NCBI GenBank assembly: GCA_043770095.1
Contig: JAYVIR010000049.1
Location: 116,102 to 180,101, forward strand
DNA from: JBGSUZ01 sp043770095
GTDB lineage: Bacteria; Bacillota; Clostridia; Peptostreptococcales; Acidaminobacteraceae
DNA length: 64,000 nt
Direction: 5' to 3'
This document shows, one piece after another, positions 44,642 to 54,600 of this stretch. Within the stretch, counting starts at the first letter, position 1. Every line of letters starts with the position of its first letter. The notes below the pieces were generated by a model. It worked only from the letters and a program-made list of their open reading frames with translations. It did not search any database and had not been told where the DNA came from. Position numbers and translations under genes: made by a program.

Positions 44642-46033
44642 ATGAAATATCAAAAATATCTAAGCATCTTAATGGCGGGAATGCTGCTTCTAACACCTAT
44701 TCAAAGTTATGCGTTCCCCATTATTCCACCCGTCAACACTCCCGAAGCGATGGAAACCTTTTTAAAAAGCTACATTAAAGAGAATTTTAAAGATCCTGTA
44801 ACCGACCAACAGCTTAATGAAGCAAAACTCAAAGGCATGTTTGATAGTTTAGACCCCTACAGCAATTACTATAATAAAGAAGAATACAAAGCACTCACAG
44901 AAACCTTGTCAGGCAGTTTTGTCGGCATCGGCGTTTACTTTGAACCATTCAACGATTTTCTAAAAGTGACAAAGCCAATTGCTGGTGGGCCTGCCGAGAA
45001 AGTAGGGATTCAAATAGGAGACGTCATCATTAAAGTCGATGGCGTGGACATTTCTAAAGTCATTCTAGAAAAAGCGATTAACATGATTAAGGGCGAAGAA
45101 AATACCATCGTCAAAATAACCGTCTTAAAAACGGGCACCAATAAAGAAGTAACTTTCAGCATTCCTCGAGGGGTAATCAAAGTTGAGTCTGTATCCAGTA
45201 AAATGCTTCCAAACAATGTGGGTTATGTCTCGTTAAGCGAATTCGACGCAAACAGTGCCTCAGACGTCATTACAGCTGTCAAAAAGTTAGAAGCTCAAAA
45301 AATGAAGGGTCTGGTTTTAGACTTAAGAGACAATCCAGGTGGCTATTTAACTCAGGCCATTGAACTCTCAGATTTTTTCCTTCCAAAAAATGTAGAAATT
45401 ATGAGCATTGATTATAAAGAAATGCAAGATGAGGTTGTCTTAGATCAAAAAGTCGGTTATGATATACCTCTAGTCGTGTTAGTCAACAAGAACAGTGCGA
45501 GCGCTTCGGAAATTGTCGCAGCCGCCCTACAAAAGAATGGCAGAGCTAAAATAGTCGGTGAAAATTCTTACGGAAAAGGCACTGTTCAAGACGTGATCAG
45601 ACTTCCAGAAGGCGACGGCTTTAAATTAACCGTTGCAGAGTATAGAGGCCCTAAGCAAATGAAGATCAACGGCGTGGGCGTAAAACCTGACTATGACGTG
45701 AAAGAGAGCGACCGTAGCTTAGCGGAAGACTATAAGTTGTTTGTGCCGATGTCAGAGCAAAAGGTTTATAACACAGGCACGACGGGCTTAAACGTCTATG
45801 GCGCTCAGCAACGCCTCAATTTCATGGGCAGCAGCTTAAAATTAACAGGGAATATGGATGTGCCCACTGTCAACGCTTTAAAGGCATATCAGAAGACGAA
45901 TAAATTGACTGCAAGTGGTTCTCTAGACCTTTCGACAAAAAAATCACTTGAAGAAAAATCCATCCAGCTGTATAATCGTATCATATCTGATAATCAGTTG
46001 GATAAAGCAATTGCAGTGTTGAAAGCAATGTAG
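44642..46033 (+). CDS. S41-family carboxyl-terminal processing protease (CtpA-like) with peptidoglycan-binding domain
   Basis: The 463-residue exported protease has a signal peptide (about 1-25), an N-terminal helical region, a PDZ domain (about 90-165) and an S41 catalytic domain (about 190-355). The SASASE motif carries nucleophile Ser287, and YGKGTVQ carries general base Lys312. A PG_binding_1-like C-terminal domain (about 375-440) includes LNVYGAQQRLNFMG. Family members cleave the C-termini of secreted or membrane proteins. Being the last gene of the SLH/IPT operon and just upstream of the S-layer gene, it probably processes surface proteins. A strong AGGAGG site sits after the heptamer repeat. 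Confidence 0.92.
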   Translation: MKYQKYLSILMAGMLLLTPIQSYAFPIIPPVNTPEAMETFLKSYIKENFKDPVTDQQLNEAKLKGMFDSLDPYSNYYNKEEYKALTETLSGSFVGIGVYFEPFNDFLKVTKPIAGGPAEKVGIQIGDVIIKVDGVDISKVILEKAINMIKGEENTIVKITVLKTGTNKEVTFSIPRGVIKVESVSSKMLPNNVGYVSLSEFDANSASDVITAVKKLEAQKMKGLVLDLRDNPGGYLTQAIELSDFFLPKNVEIMSIDYKEMQDEVVLDQKVGYDIPLVVLVNKNSASASEIVAAALQKNGRAKIVGENSYGKGTVQDVIRLPEGDGFKLTVAEYRGPKQMKINGVGVKPDYDVKESDRSLAEDYKLFVPMSEQKVYNTGTTGLNVYGAQQRLNFMGSSLKLTGNMDVPTVNALKAYQKTNKLTASGSLDLSTKKSLEEKSIQLYNRIISDNQLDKAIAVLKAM

Positions 46034-46188
46034 CCAACCTGCAGTTAACGAAAAAGCCAATGGAGGCAACTCTCCAATTTTATAGTAACGGCGCAGTTTA
46101 AGTGGTTCGACTCAAACTTTAGAAGGGTTTCTTTCAAAGGTTTGAAATAGGCGACTTTTACAGTTATGTTACAAACAAATGGCTTCGA
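46034..46188 (+). promoter_or_regulatory. Intergenic segment with mutually exclusive hairpins after the protease gene
   Basis: No gene is present. A weak hairpin TGGAG/CTCCA followed by ATTTTA near 46070-46090 may be the operon terminator. AGTTTAAG (46095-46102) pairs with CTCAAACT (46111-46118), allowing one mismatch. The TCAAACTTT segment (46112-46120) could alternatively pair with AAAGGTTTGA (46136-46145), leaving one bulge. No known riboswitch consensus was recognised. Confidence 0.4.
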
Positions 46189-46217
46189 TTGACCGTACTG
46201 TAATTAGACGGTATAAT
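46189..46217 (+). promoter_or_regulatory. Strong sigma-A promoter of the S-layer gene
   Basis: TTGACC (46189-46194), exactly 17 bases, then a perfect TATAAT (46212-46217). It predicts transcription from about 46224, giving a leader of roughly 120 bases. Confidence 0.88.
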
Positions 46218-46223
46218 CGGGTG

Positions 46224-46345
46224 TAGGATTAGTGAGATATTTTTACTTATCTACACTGGTAAAAAAAAGGTCCCGACTCGCTGAGGGGAGAGTCGTGTGA
46301 TTACATAAACCCTTCAACAATATAACTAAGGGAGGAATTAACAAC
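46224..46345 (+). promoter_or_regulatory. Long structured leader of the S-layer mRNA
   Basis: CGACTC (46274-46279) pairs with GAGTCG (46290-46295). CCCTT (46310-46314) pairs with AAGGG (46328-46332), which is the first half of the ribosome site AAGGGAGGA. The second hairpin would occlude the ribosome site. Long stable leaders are a known feature of S-layer transcripts, and the control role here is inferred. Confidence 0.6.
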
Positions 46346-49300
46346 ATGAAGAGAATATTATCTCTCGTCCTTGTACTTGCATTAGTACTCGGAACAATTC
46401 CTGCAGGCTTCGCAGCAACAGCTACGGCTGGCGAAACGCTTAAAGGATACGGTCTTCTTGCAGGCGACCAAAACGGTAACCTCAACGAAGGAAACACAAT
46501 TAATCGTGCTGAAATGATGGTAGTTTACGCTCAACTTCTTGGTAAGAAAACAGAAGCTGCTGCATACTCAATCCCATCAACATCTAAAGACGTAAAAGCT
46601 GGAACATGGTATGCACCTTACGTTGCTTTCGCTGAAAAAGAAGCTTGGACAGCGGGTATTGGCAATGGCATGTTCGATCCTATGGGTAAAGTGACAGTTC
46701 AACAAGCTGCAGCTTTCATGCTTAAAGCTCTTGGCTACACTGTAACTGATTTCTCTACAGTTGTTGCAGATGCTACTGCTAAAGGTCTTCTTAAAGACGT
46801 AACTGCCGCAGCTAATACTCCAATCGTAAGAGGTTCACTCTTCACAGTTGCTCTTAACACATTAAACACACCTGTTAAGGACTCTACAGTATCTCTTGGT
46901 ACAAAACTTGGCGTAATGAAGCCTGTTGTATCTGCTTTAGATTCTAAAGCTGCTGTTGCTATTTCACACAACACAATACAAGTAACGTTTAACGTTGCTC
47001 CTACTGCTGTTGTAGCTGCTGATTTCTCAGTAGTTGATAAAGATGCAAAAGCACTTGAAGTTAAAGCTGCTACATTAATTAGCGCTAAAACTGCATGGAT
47101 TACTACTGCAGATCAAACTGCTGGTAAAATCTACACAGTTAAAGTTGCTGGTAAGTCTTTCCCTGTGACTGGTCTTCAAAAAGACGCTTCACTTCCTGAG
47201 TTAGACAAATCTGCATCTAAAGTTCTTGATAATAACACAGTGAAACTTGTTTTCACAAAAAAACTTGATCCTAGAAATGCATTAGTTGCTGCTAACTATA
47301 CTTTCACTAATGGTTTAACAGCTTCTGCAGTTGAATATGCTAAAGATAAAGACGGCGTAGATGTTAGAACGACTCTTTATGTAACAACTTCAACTCAAGA
47401 AACTAATAAGCTTTACAAAGTTACTGTATCGGCTAATGTAACTGATCTTTACTCTAACAAGGTTCAAACTGAAGACGATAAAAACTTCTTTAACTTTGTT
47501 GGTATTAAAGTAGATACTACTTCACCTAAAATTAAATCTGTAATCGCTGAAAACGGCAAAAAAGTTATTGTTGAATTTGATGACAAAAGCGATATGGATA
47601 AAACTGCAACAGTAAATCCTGCTAACTATGTATTTGTTAACAAAACAGATGCAACTAAGACTTTAACAGCTACTAGCGTTAAATTCAAAACAAGCACAGC
47701 TTATGACACTAAACTTATTGTAGAAGTAACAACTTCTGAGCAAGTTGAAAAGAATTCTTATGAATTAACAATCAACAACGGCGCAGATAAGTTTGGTAAT
47801 CTTTTACTTGATACTAAGAGAAGTTTTGCAGGTGCTCCACTTGACAAAACAGCTCCAAAAATCGAAGGCATCCAAGCTGTTTCTAACACAATGATCAGAG
47901 TAACATTCACAGAGGCAGTTGAAACTGCAACGGCTGAAGTTGCTGCTAACTATACAGTAGATAAAGATCTTGCTGTTACTAAAGCAGTTGTTGATTCAGA
48001 AAAAGATACAGTTCTTTGGATAACAACTTCTTCTCAAAAATCAGGCACAACTTACAAAATGTCAATCAATAACGTAACAGATGAATACGGCAATGCAATG
48101 GCTTCTGCTACACAATACTTTGTTGGTGCTGCTGAAGATACTTCTAAGCCATCAGTAGTAAATGCGTATGCTTATGTTGCTAGTGGTAACACATATGTAA
48201 GAGTTAAATTTGCTCCAGAAGTAAAAGAAGCTACTGCAAAAGTTGCTTCAAACTACAACTTTGGAACAGAAATTGGTTACGGTATCAGTGTTACTAAAAT
48301 TACAGATGCTGAATATGATGTTAAAGTTAACGCACTTAGCGATGGCAAACTCTATACAGTAACTGTAAGCAATGTTGAAAGCTTAGCTGGTATTGGTATG
48401 GATTACGAGCACAATGAAAAACAATTCATTGGCAAAGTATCATCTGATACAGCTGCTCCTAAATTAGTGACTGCTGTTACAATGGATAAAAATACAGTAA
48501 AATTAATTTTCGACAAAACAATGACTAAATCAACACTTCAAGATATTGCTAACTACACATTCAAAAAATCAGGTTCAGCTTATGCTATTGCAGGATCAAT
48601 CTACAATACAGGCGATACTACGGTTTATGAAGGTATTAGCGTTGCATCTGATGTTAAATCTGTAACTTTAAGATTTACTGGTGATGTCTTTAACGATTTC
48701 GATAACAAATCTACAACATTCAACGTTGCGCTTAATACAACTGTAAAAGGTTTAAATAATGCGTCTGTTGATACTTCATACAATAATAAAGATTTCTACT
48801 CAACTACTATAGCTTCTAAAGAAGTTAAAATTAGTTCAGTAACGCCGCTTGACGAGTTCACAGTTGACGTTAAATTCAATCAAGATATTGAATTTGCAAC
48901 TACTGCTCCTGTTTTAGCAGCAATTAAATTCTACAAAGATGGCGTTTATGCTACTAACGCTGCAAAAGCTACAATTATTTCTGCTGATACTACAGTGCTT
49001 AGAGTTGCTACAACTGCTAAATTAGACGCTGGCGTTAAATACACAGTGAAATTTGAAACAGTTTCTGCACCTGCAGTTACAGATGCGTTTAAACAATTAC
49101 CACTTGCTGTAGATTCTAGTGATTATTTCTACGGTAGTTCAAACACTTATGTAAAACCTAATTACATCACTTACACTATGGGCACTCTTCCTGGTTCAAT
49201 AGTAATCACTATGAACAAAGAACTTGCTTCTGCTGATATGTCTAAAATGAAACTTAATAACAGCAATGGTGCTGAATTAACTGGCACACTTGTTTCAGCT

Positions 49301-49867
49301 AAAGTTGATGGCGATGATTACACTAAAGTGAACGTATTCTTTAATAATACTGGTTTAGAAGTTGGTAAAACTTATGAATTGGTTCTTGCTAAAGATGCTG
49401 TAACTGACTTAAGCCTTCAAACAAATGATGAAATCAAACTTCCGTTTGGTGTTACATCTACTACAAGAGATGCAGTTAAAATTGATGGCGTTTCAATTGC
49501 TCAAACAATGAACGCTTCAGGTGTTGCTCAATTTGATACACTTACAATAGTGTTTAATAAAGCAGTTAACAACATTTCTAACGATAACTTTGTAATCTAC
49601 ACTTCAGTAGCAGGTCTTTCTGCAACTGCAACAACTTGGGGAACTGCTCTTAATAACAATGGAACAACTTACCAAGTTCTATCTACAAAAGCGGGCGCTA
49701 TTTCTACAGACCCTGCAGATTTCTATTCAATGGTTACAATCAAACTTACTACACCGGTTACATCTTTACAATCAGTTAGAATCGAACTTGCTGGTTCTGA
49801 TTTAAGAGCTAAAGATGATGCACAAAAAGAAACTACAGTAGTACCTGTTGCAGTACCAGTTAAATAG
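46346..49867 (+). CDS. Major S-layer protein (SLH repeats, SbsA-type Ig-like repeats)
   Basis: The 1173-residue exported protein has a signal peptide (cleavage near GFA-AT) and SLH repeats at about 27-67, 77-133 and a degenerate one at 134-178. A chain of Ig-like repeats of the SbsA type follows (TSPKIKSVIAENGKKV, TAPKIEGIQAVSNTMIRV, SKPSVVNAYAY, APKLVTAVTMDKNTVKL), with N-Y-x-F/V and DxxGN-type ends. Three things point to very high expression. There is a near-consensus promoter with a long leader, and the codons are visibly skewed (Ala mostly GCT/GCA, Thr ACT/ACA, Leu CTT/TTA) unlike the neighbours. A strong terminator also closes the gene. It is therefore the probable main lattice protein. 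A paralogue lies at 51683. Confidence 0.92.
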   Translation: MKRILSLVLVLALVLGTIPAGFAATATAGETLKGYGLLAGDQNGNLNEGNTINRAEMMVVYAQLLGKKTEAAAYSIPSTSKDVKAGTWYAPYVAFAEKEAWTAGIGNGMFDPMGKVTVQQAAAFMLKALGYTVTDFSTVVADATAKGLLKDVTAAANTPIVRGSLFTVALNTLNTPVKDSTVSLGTKLGVMKPVVSALDSKAAVAISHNTIQVTFNVAPTAVVAADFSVVDKDAKALEVKAATLISAKTAWITTADQTAGKIYTVKVAGKSFPVTGLQKDASLPELDKSASKVLDNNTVKLVFTKKLDPRNALVAANYTFTNGLTASAVEYAKDKDGVDVRTTLYVTTSTQETNKLYKVTVSANVTDLYSNKVQTEDDKNFFNFVGIKVDTTSPKIKSVIAENGKKVIVEFDDKSDMDKTATVNPANYVFVNKTDATKTLTATSVKFKTSTAYDTKLIVEVTTSEQVEKNSYELTINNGADKFGNLLLDTKRSFAGAPLDKTAPKIEGIQAVSNTMIRVTFTEAVETATAEVAANYTVDKDLAVTKAVVDSEKDTVLWITTSSQKSGTTYKMSINNVTDEYGNAMASATQYFVGAAEDTSKPSVVNAYAYVASGNTYVRVKFAPEVKEATAKVASNYNFGTEIGYGISVTKITDAEYDVKVNALSDGKLYTVTVSNVESLAGIGMDYEHNEKQFIGKVSSDTAAPKLVTAVTMDKNTVKLIFDKTMTKSTLQDIANYTFKKSGSAYAIAGSIYNTGDTTVYEGISVASDVKSVTLRFTGDVFNDFDNKSTTFNVALNTTVKGLNNASVDTSYNNKDFYSTTIASKEVKISSVTPLDEFTVDVKFNQDIEFATTAPVLAAIKFYKDGVYATNAAKATIISADTTVLRVATTAKLDAGVKYTVKFETVSAPAVTDAFKQLPLAVDSSDYFYGSSNTYVKPNYITYTMGTLPGSIVITMNKELASADMSKMKLNNSNGAELTGTLVSAKVDGDDYTKVNVFFNNTGLEVGKTYELVLAKDAVTDLSLQTNDEIKLPFGVTSTTRDAVKIDGVSIAQTMNASGVAQFDTLTIVFNKAVNNISNDNFVIYTSVAGLSATATTWGTALNNNGTTYQVLSTKAGAISTDPADFYSMVTIKLTTPVTSLQSVRIELAGSDLRAKDDAQKETTVVPVAVPVK

Positions 49868-49884
49868 TTATTGCAACTTTTATT

Positions 49885-49923
49885 AGAAAAGCAAGAGAGA
49901 TTCTCTCTTGCTTTTCTTTTTTG
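49885..49923 (+). terminator. Strong terminator after the major S-layer gene
   Basis: AGAAAAGCAAGAGAGA (49885-49900) and TCTCTCTTGCTTTTCT (49902-49917) are exact reverse complements separated by one base, followed by a T-run. It ends the S-layer transcript 17 bases after the stop. Confidence 0.95.
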
Positions 49924-49943
49924 TTACAAATTGTGCTAAAAAA

Positions 49944-49972
49944 TTGACGAAAGGCTACTTAATTGTTAAGCT
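49944..49972 (+). promoter_or_regulatory. Possible promoter for the SLH-less surface protein
   Basis: TTGACG (49944-49949), a 17-base spacer and TAAGCT (49967-49972) preceded by TG at the extended -10 position. The -10 matches poorly. It is the best candidate between the S-layer terminator and the next ATG. Confidence 0.35.
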
Positions 49973-50006
49973 CAGATATGAAATAAGAAAATATTGGGAG
50001 GCAATT

Positions 50007-51653
50007 ATGAAAAAAATTATCATATTGAGTGGGTTATTTATTGTGTTATTAAGCACTACCATCATATCAAGTGCTAATGGATTAGATATGGATAAGAATA
50101 TTGACCAGAAAGCAAAGACTATTCAAATAGAGAAAGACTTGCAAATTAATAAAGCGCTTATATTTAAAAACGGCAAAGTATTGATTCAATTAGAGGAGAA
50201 AGTTAAAATTTCAGAATTACGTTTTATCAAAATTATGAATATAAAAAAGGAATTAATTTCAATTCAAAATAGTAGTTTGATCAATGAAAATTTGGTTTGT
50301 TTTCAGCTAAATCCTGAAGAGGCTAAAAAAATAGATATGATTGAATTCAATAAAAAAAGAATAGCAATTCAATTCTATAATGGAATAAATACAATATACA
50401 TAAATAAAGAAAAAACGAAATTTATTGATTGCCAGAGGTTAAAACTAGTTTTTACAGAGCCTGTTGATATTGGCGCTGTTCCAAATGTTGTAATTACCTC
50501 ATCAGGGAAAAAATATTTAAGTCAGAAACTTGAATATTTTAAAAATGATTTTAATCAGTACGATTATACAACTTTAGTAGCGAGTTATTCTGATTTGCCC
50601 TACAACTCAATTTATAGATATATACAAACGGAAGATGTAAAAGGATTCGAGAACACACTTATGTCTAAGTTATCGAATCAACGTGAGTTATTGATTTCAA
50701 ATGGAAATCCTGATATTTATCCCCCAAAGTTAATAGATGTTACTATTGGAAGCAGAACTAATATTAACTTAAATTTTCTTGAATCATCAGATTTAGATGT
50801 AACTGAAACATTAAAAAAAGATAATTATAGAGTTTATGAAACAAGTACTGGGAAAAATGTTGAAATTAAGAGTATGAAGGTTAAACGCAAAACGGAACAA
50901 AGTTCGCTTAATCAGATTGAATTAAGTGTTGACCCTTTAGATGTTAAAGTGAATTATAGTATAGAGTTTAAAAAAATTAAAGATATTTACGCTAATGAAA
51001 TCCCGATTGAGGCGATAAATAGAGTGAATGTAACATTTGTAGACTATAACGAAAAGGGCCCCATGGCTTCAACGGTTGAAACGCTAAGTAGCTCGCTACT
51101 TAGGGTCTATTTTAATAAAGAAGTTTTTGTACCGGAATTTTTTGAATTGTCTAATATTGCTTTAAGTAACGACCTAAAACCAATAAGTATTAAAAAAGAT
51201 CCTAATATATCAAATGCAGTGTTGATTAAAACGACAGAACACCAAACTACTAAGTTGTCAGTTTTGAGAATAAGTGGTATTGAGGATAAATATGGAAATG
51301 AGTCATTGTTATCATATGGGACAATGTATTACCATCCTAATTTATATGGTAACAAGTTGTTGGAAATCGCTATGTTAGAAAATCAAAATATTAAGAATCA
51401 AAACGTTGTTACACTGACTTTTTCTGAACCAGTTGAGGAAACTCAAATGTGCAATCGTGAAAACTATAATATAAAAGGATTAGAAATATTATATATATAT
51501 AAAGTATCTGATAAACAAGTTCGATTGGTTACTTCGGTGCAAAAAAGAGGTGAGGTATATTCTGTGTATGTTAAAAATTTGATTGGAATTTATGAATCTA
51601 ATATTCAGTATTCAACTTATCGTGATTTTTCAGGAGTTTCGTTGGATGAGTAG
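50007..51653 (+). CDS. AT-rich secreted Ig-like protein related to the S-layer proteins, no SLH repeats
   Basis: The 548-residue protein has a signal peptide (MKKIIILSGLFIVLLS, cleavage near SSA-NG). The ATG at 50007 follows GGGAGG. Its body aligns by eye with the Ig-like region of both flanking S-layer proteins. The segment around KLVFTEPVDIG...KNDFNQYDY parallels KLVFTKKLDPR...KDKDGVD, and PPKLIDVTIGSRTNINLNF parallels SPKIKSVIAENGKKVIVEF. It lacks the SLH anchor. Base composition is clearly more AT-rich than on either side, with many AAA, ATT and TTA codons. It probably arose by duplication and divergence, and might be a minor lattice or accessory component. It is co-transcribed with the gene at 51683. 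Confidence 0.78.
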   Translation: MKKIIILSGLFIVLLSTTIISSANGLDMDKNIDQKAKTIQIEKDLQINKALIFKNGKVLIQLEEKVKISELRFIKIMNIKKELISIQNSSLINENLVCFQLNPEEAKKIDMIEFNKKRIAIQFYNGINTIYINKEKTKFIDCQRLKLVFTEPVDIGAVPNVVITSSGKKYLSQKLEYFKNDFNQYDYTTLVASYSDLPYNSIYRYIQTEDVKGFENTLMSKLSNQRELLISNGNPDIYPPKLIDVTIGSRTNINLNFLESSDLDVTETLKKDNYRVYETSTGKNVEIKSMKVKRKTEQSSLNQIELSVDPLDVKVNYSIEFKKIKDIYANEIPIEAINRVNVTFVDYNEKGPMASTVETLSSSLLRVYFNKEVFVPEFFELSNIALSNDLKPISIKKDPNISNAVLIKTTEHQTTKLSVLRISGIEDKYGNESLLSYGTMYYHPNLYGNKLLEIAMLENQNIKNQNVVTLTFSEPVEETQMCNRENYNIKGLEILYIYKVSDKQVRLVTSVQKRGEVYSVYVKNLIGIYESNIQYSTYRDFSGVSLDE

Positions 51654-51682
51654 ATAAATTATAATAATTTAGGAGGAGCTAC

Positions 51683-54600
51683 ATGAAAAGAATATTGGCA
51701 TGTATATTGGCAGTGTTAATTACTTTCATAGCTGTACCAGTGTCATTTGCGGAATCACCCGCTACTACCAAAACCCCAGGACAAACACTTGCAGGATTAG
51801 GTTTGGTTTCTGGCTATGCAAACGGAGATTTAGCGGAATCTGACCAACTGACTAGAGCGCAAATGATGGTGCTCATTGCCCAGTTAAAAGGGGAAAATGA
51901 GATGGCGAAGAATTATGCCCTGCCATCGACTTCAATTGACGTTGACCCATATGCTTGGTATGCGCCTTACATAGCATACGCAGAGTCTCGTAACTGGACA
52001 GCGGGCGTCAGCAAAAACAGATTTGGACCTGACGAGAAGTTGACCAGCCAACAAGCGGCGACTTTTATGCTTAAAATTTTAGGCTATCCTGTCACCAATT
52101 ACGATACGGTAATGGATCAAGCCTATGCACTAGGCCTTTTAAAAAATAGCACGACTGTCGCAACTGAAAAAATTAACAGAGGCAGCGTTTTTCAATATAT
52201 GCTGAATACGCTCTATACGCCAACGGCAAATTCAAGCGTGACGTTAGGCGTGTCGCTTGGGGTTGTAAAACCTGAAAAACCGGCAGTGGTAGTGCCGAAA
52301 TATATTGTAAAATCAATTTCGACGCTCAGCAATACGCTTTTAGAAGTAAAGTTGACAGATCCGACCACTGTGGCTGAAATGGGCCAATTTGTAGTTAGAA
52401 GCGGCAATGGCACGCTTTTAGAACTTGTAAAAGCAGATTTGATTGACCCTAAAACCATATGGCTTACAACGAAAGCTCAGACGCCAGGAAGTCAATATAC
52501 GCTTCTTGCTGATAAGGAATTCCGTTTTGCGGGGATGAGCCGCGATATTTTAGCCCCAATTTTGGTCAAAGACAGTTCAAGAGTATTGGACTTTATTACA
52601 GTAAAATTGGTATTTGACAAGGATATGGATCCAAGAAGTGCGTTAGATGTGGCAAATTACAAGGCAGAGGGTGGCATTACATTCCTTTCAGCAAAATTTG
52701 ATAAAGACAAAGATGGCAATGACATTAAAACATCGGTTATTTTAAGCAGTTCCTCTCAGGAACGAAATAAGCTTTATACCGTAAACGTTCAAAAACAAGT
52801 AGTGGACGTTTCTGGCAACTCTGTTAGCACTGAGGAAGAACGCAACATTTTCCGATTTGTTGGGCTAGTTGCAGACAATACAGCGCCAAGATTGACGAGC
52901 GTATATAGCTTAAATGCCCAGAAGTTGATGGTTCTATTTGATGATCAAAGTGATTTGGACATCGCATCAGCTGAGAATGTTGGCAACTATAACGTGATCA
53001 ACCGAACAAATGTGAACAATGGCGTAAACGTTATTTCGGCAAAGGTTATCAAAAATACTTCTGATAAGTATTTGTTGGTGGAACTTAGAACCACTCAGCA
53101 AGTGACTGGAAATAGCTATGAAATCAGTATTTCAAATGTAACCGATAAATTTGGGAATATCATTTCTTCAACCAATAGCTATAAAGGATCATTCACAGGA
53201 CAAGCGGCAGATACAAATGGGCCAAAACTTCTGTTCCTTCAGCCAATTAGCAATATTAGAGTTGACTTGATGTTTGACGAAACGGTGACAAAAGAAACTG
53301 CGGAAGTGACTGCAAATTACAGCGTGGATGGAAATTTAAGCATTGTAAAGGCAGAAAGAGATGCAGATGACAACAAAAAAGTTCACCTTACAACGACCTC
53401 GCAACTCAGCAGTACGCTGTACAAAATCAAAGCGTTCGGCGTCATGGACGAGTTTGGAAATGTAAACAGCAATACTTCAAGCAATACTGCCTACTTCAAC
53501 GGCATGTATGAAGATATTTCAAGACCAAAAGTTGCAACGGCTACAGCAAGCGTTGAAGACAACAAGACTTATGTGACCGTGACCTATACAAAGAATATGG
53601 GCGACTCGGCGAAGATTGGGAGCAATTACTACTTTGGCACTGACATCGGTTACGGGTTAGCGGTTACAAAAATTAGCGAAACTCAGTACAAGGTCAGAAC
53701 CAATGGTCAGAGTGAAGGCACGTCTTATAGTGTGAGTGTTGGAAACGTATTGGATGCATCAGGGAATGGCTTAGACGATTCATACATCAAAGCTACCTTC
53801 TTCGGCAAAGCAGTATCAGACAGCGAACCGCCTAAAATTGCCTATGTGGTGACGGCGGATAAAAAAACAATCCGATTTGCATTTAATAGACCGATGCAAA
53901 CGAGCAGTACTGGACAGGTTGTTGCTTCTGATGGCATTGCAAAAGATTCAGACATTTCAGATCCAGACAACTACCAAGTCTTTATAAGTGGTTCGACTAC
54001 GCCAATTTCATTGGGCAGTTATAAAGCTTATGTCGACAAAGATAAAATGAGTGTGACTTTAAGATTTGGGACAAATGTTCTTGACTCAGACAAGAATTAC
54101 ACCGTTCAAGCGAATGCGACGGAAACGACAGATCCAATTGATGGCACTACAACAAGTTTGTATGCGGAAAATGGATTGTCATTAACCACTTCTTATGCAA
54201 GTTATGGCTTTAGAGGCAGTCCGATAGATGCGCCTAAGCCAAGAATTGTGAGTGCGTTTGCAACGAGCACGAACACCATCGAGATTAAGTTTAGTACGGG
54301 TGTTAAGCTTGGAACCTTTACTGGAACCAGCCTTACATTGACTGGAAATGGTCAAACGTTAATAGCAGTTCCGGCGAATACGATGGTGTCTACGACGGAT
54401 ACCACCATGCTCCTCGTTCGCCTTAGCGGTAAAATGTCTACAAGCAGCGCTCAATATCAAGTGAGAATTGATGATTTGTCTTGTATAAAAGACATGTACG
54501 ACGATTTGATTTTAGATTCGACTTCAGGCGGTAATGTGGCAACACTTTACTCAAACAGCATTGAAAATGATGGACCATCACTCAACAGCGTTGCTGCAAA

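Noticed and set aside
46034..46345. c-di-GMP or other known riboswitch upstream of the S-layer gene
   Set aside because: I compared it with the GEMM consensus that I remember and found no matching core. The promoter also lies downstream of the alternating hairpins. A covariance-model search would be decisive.
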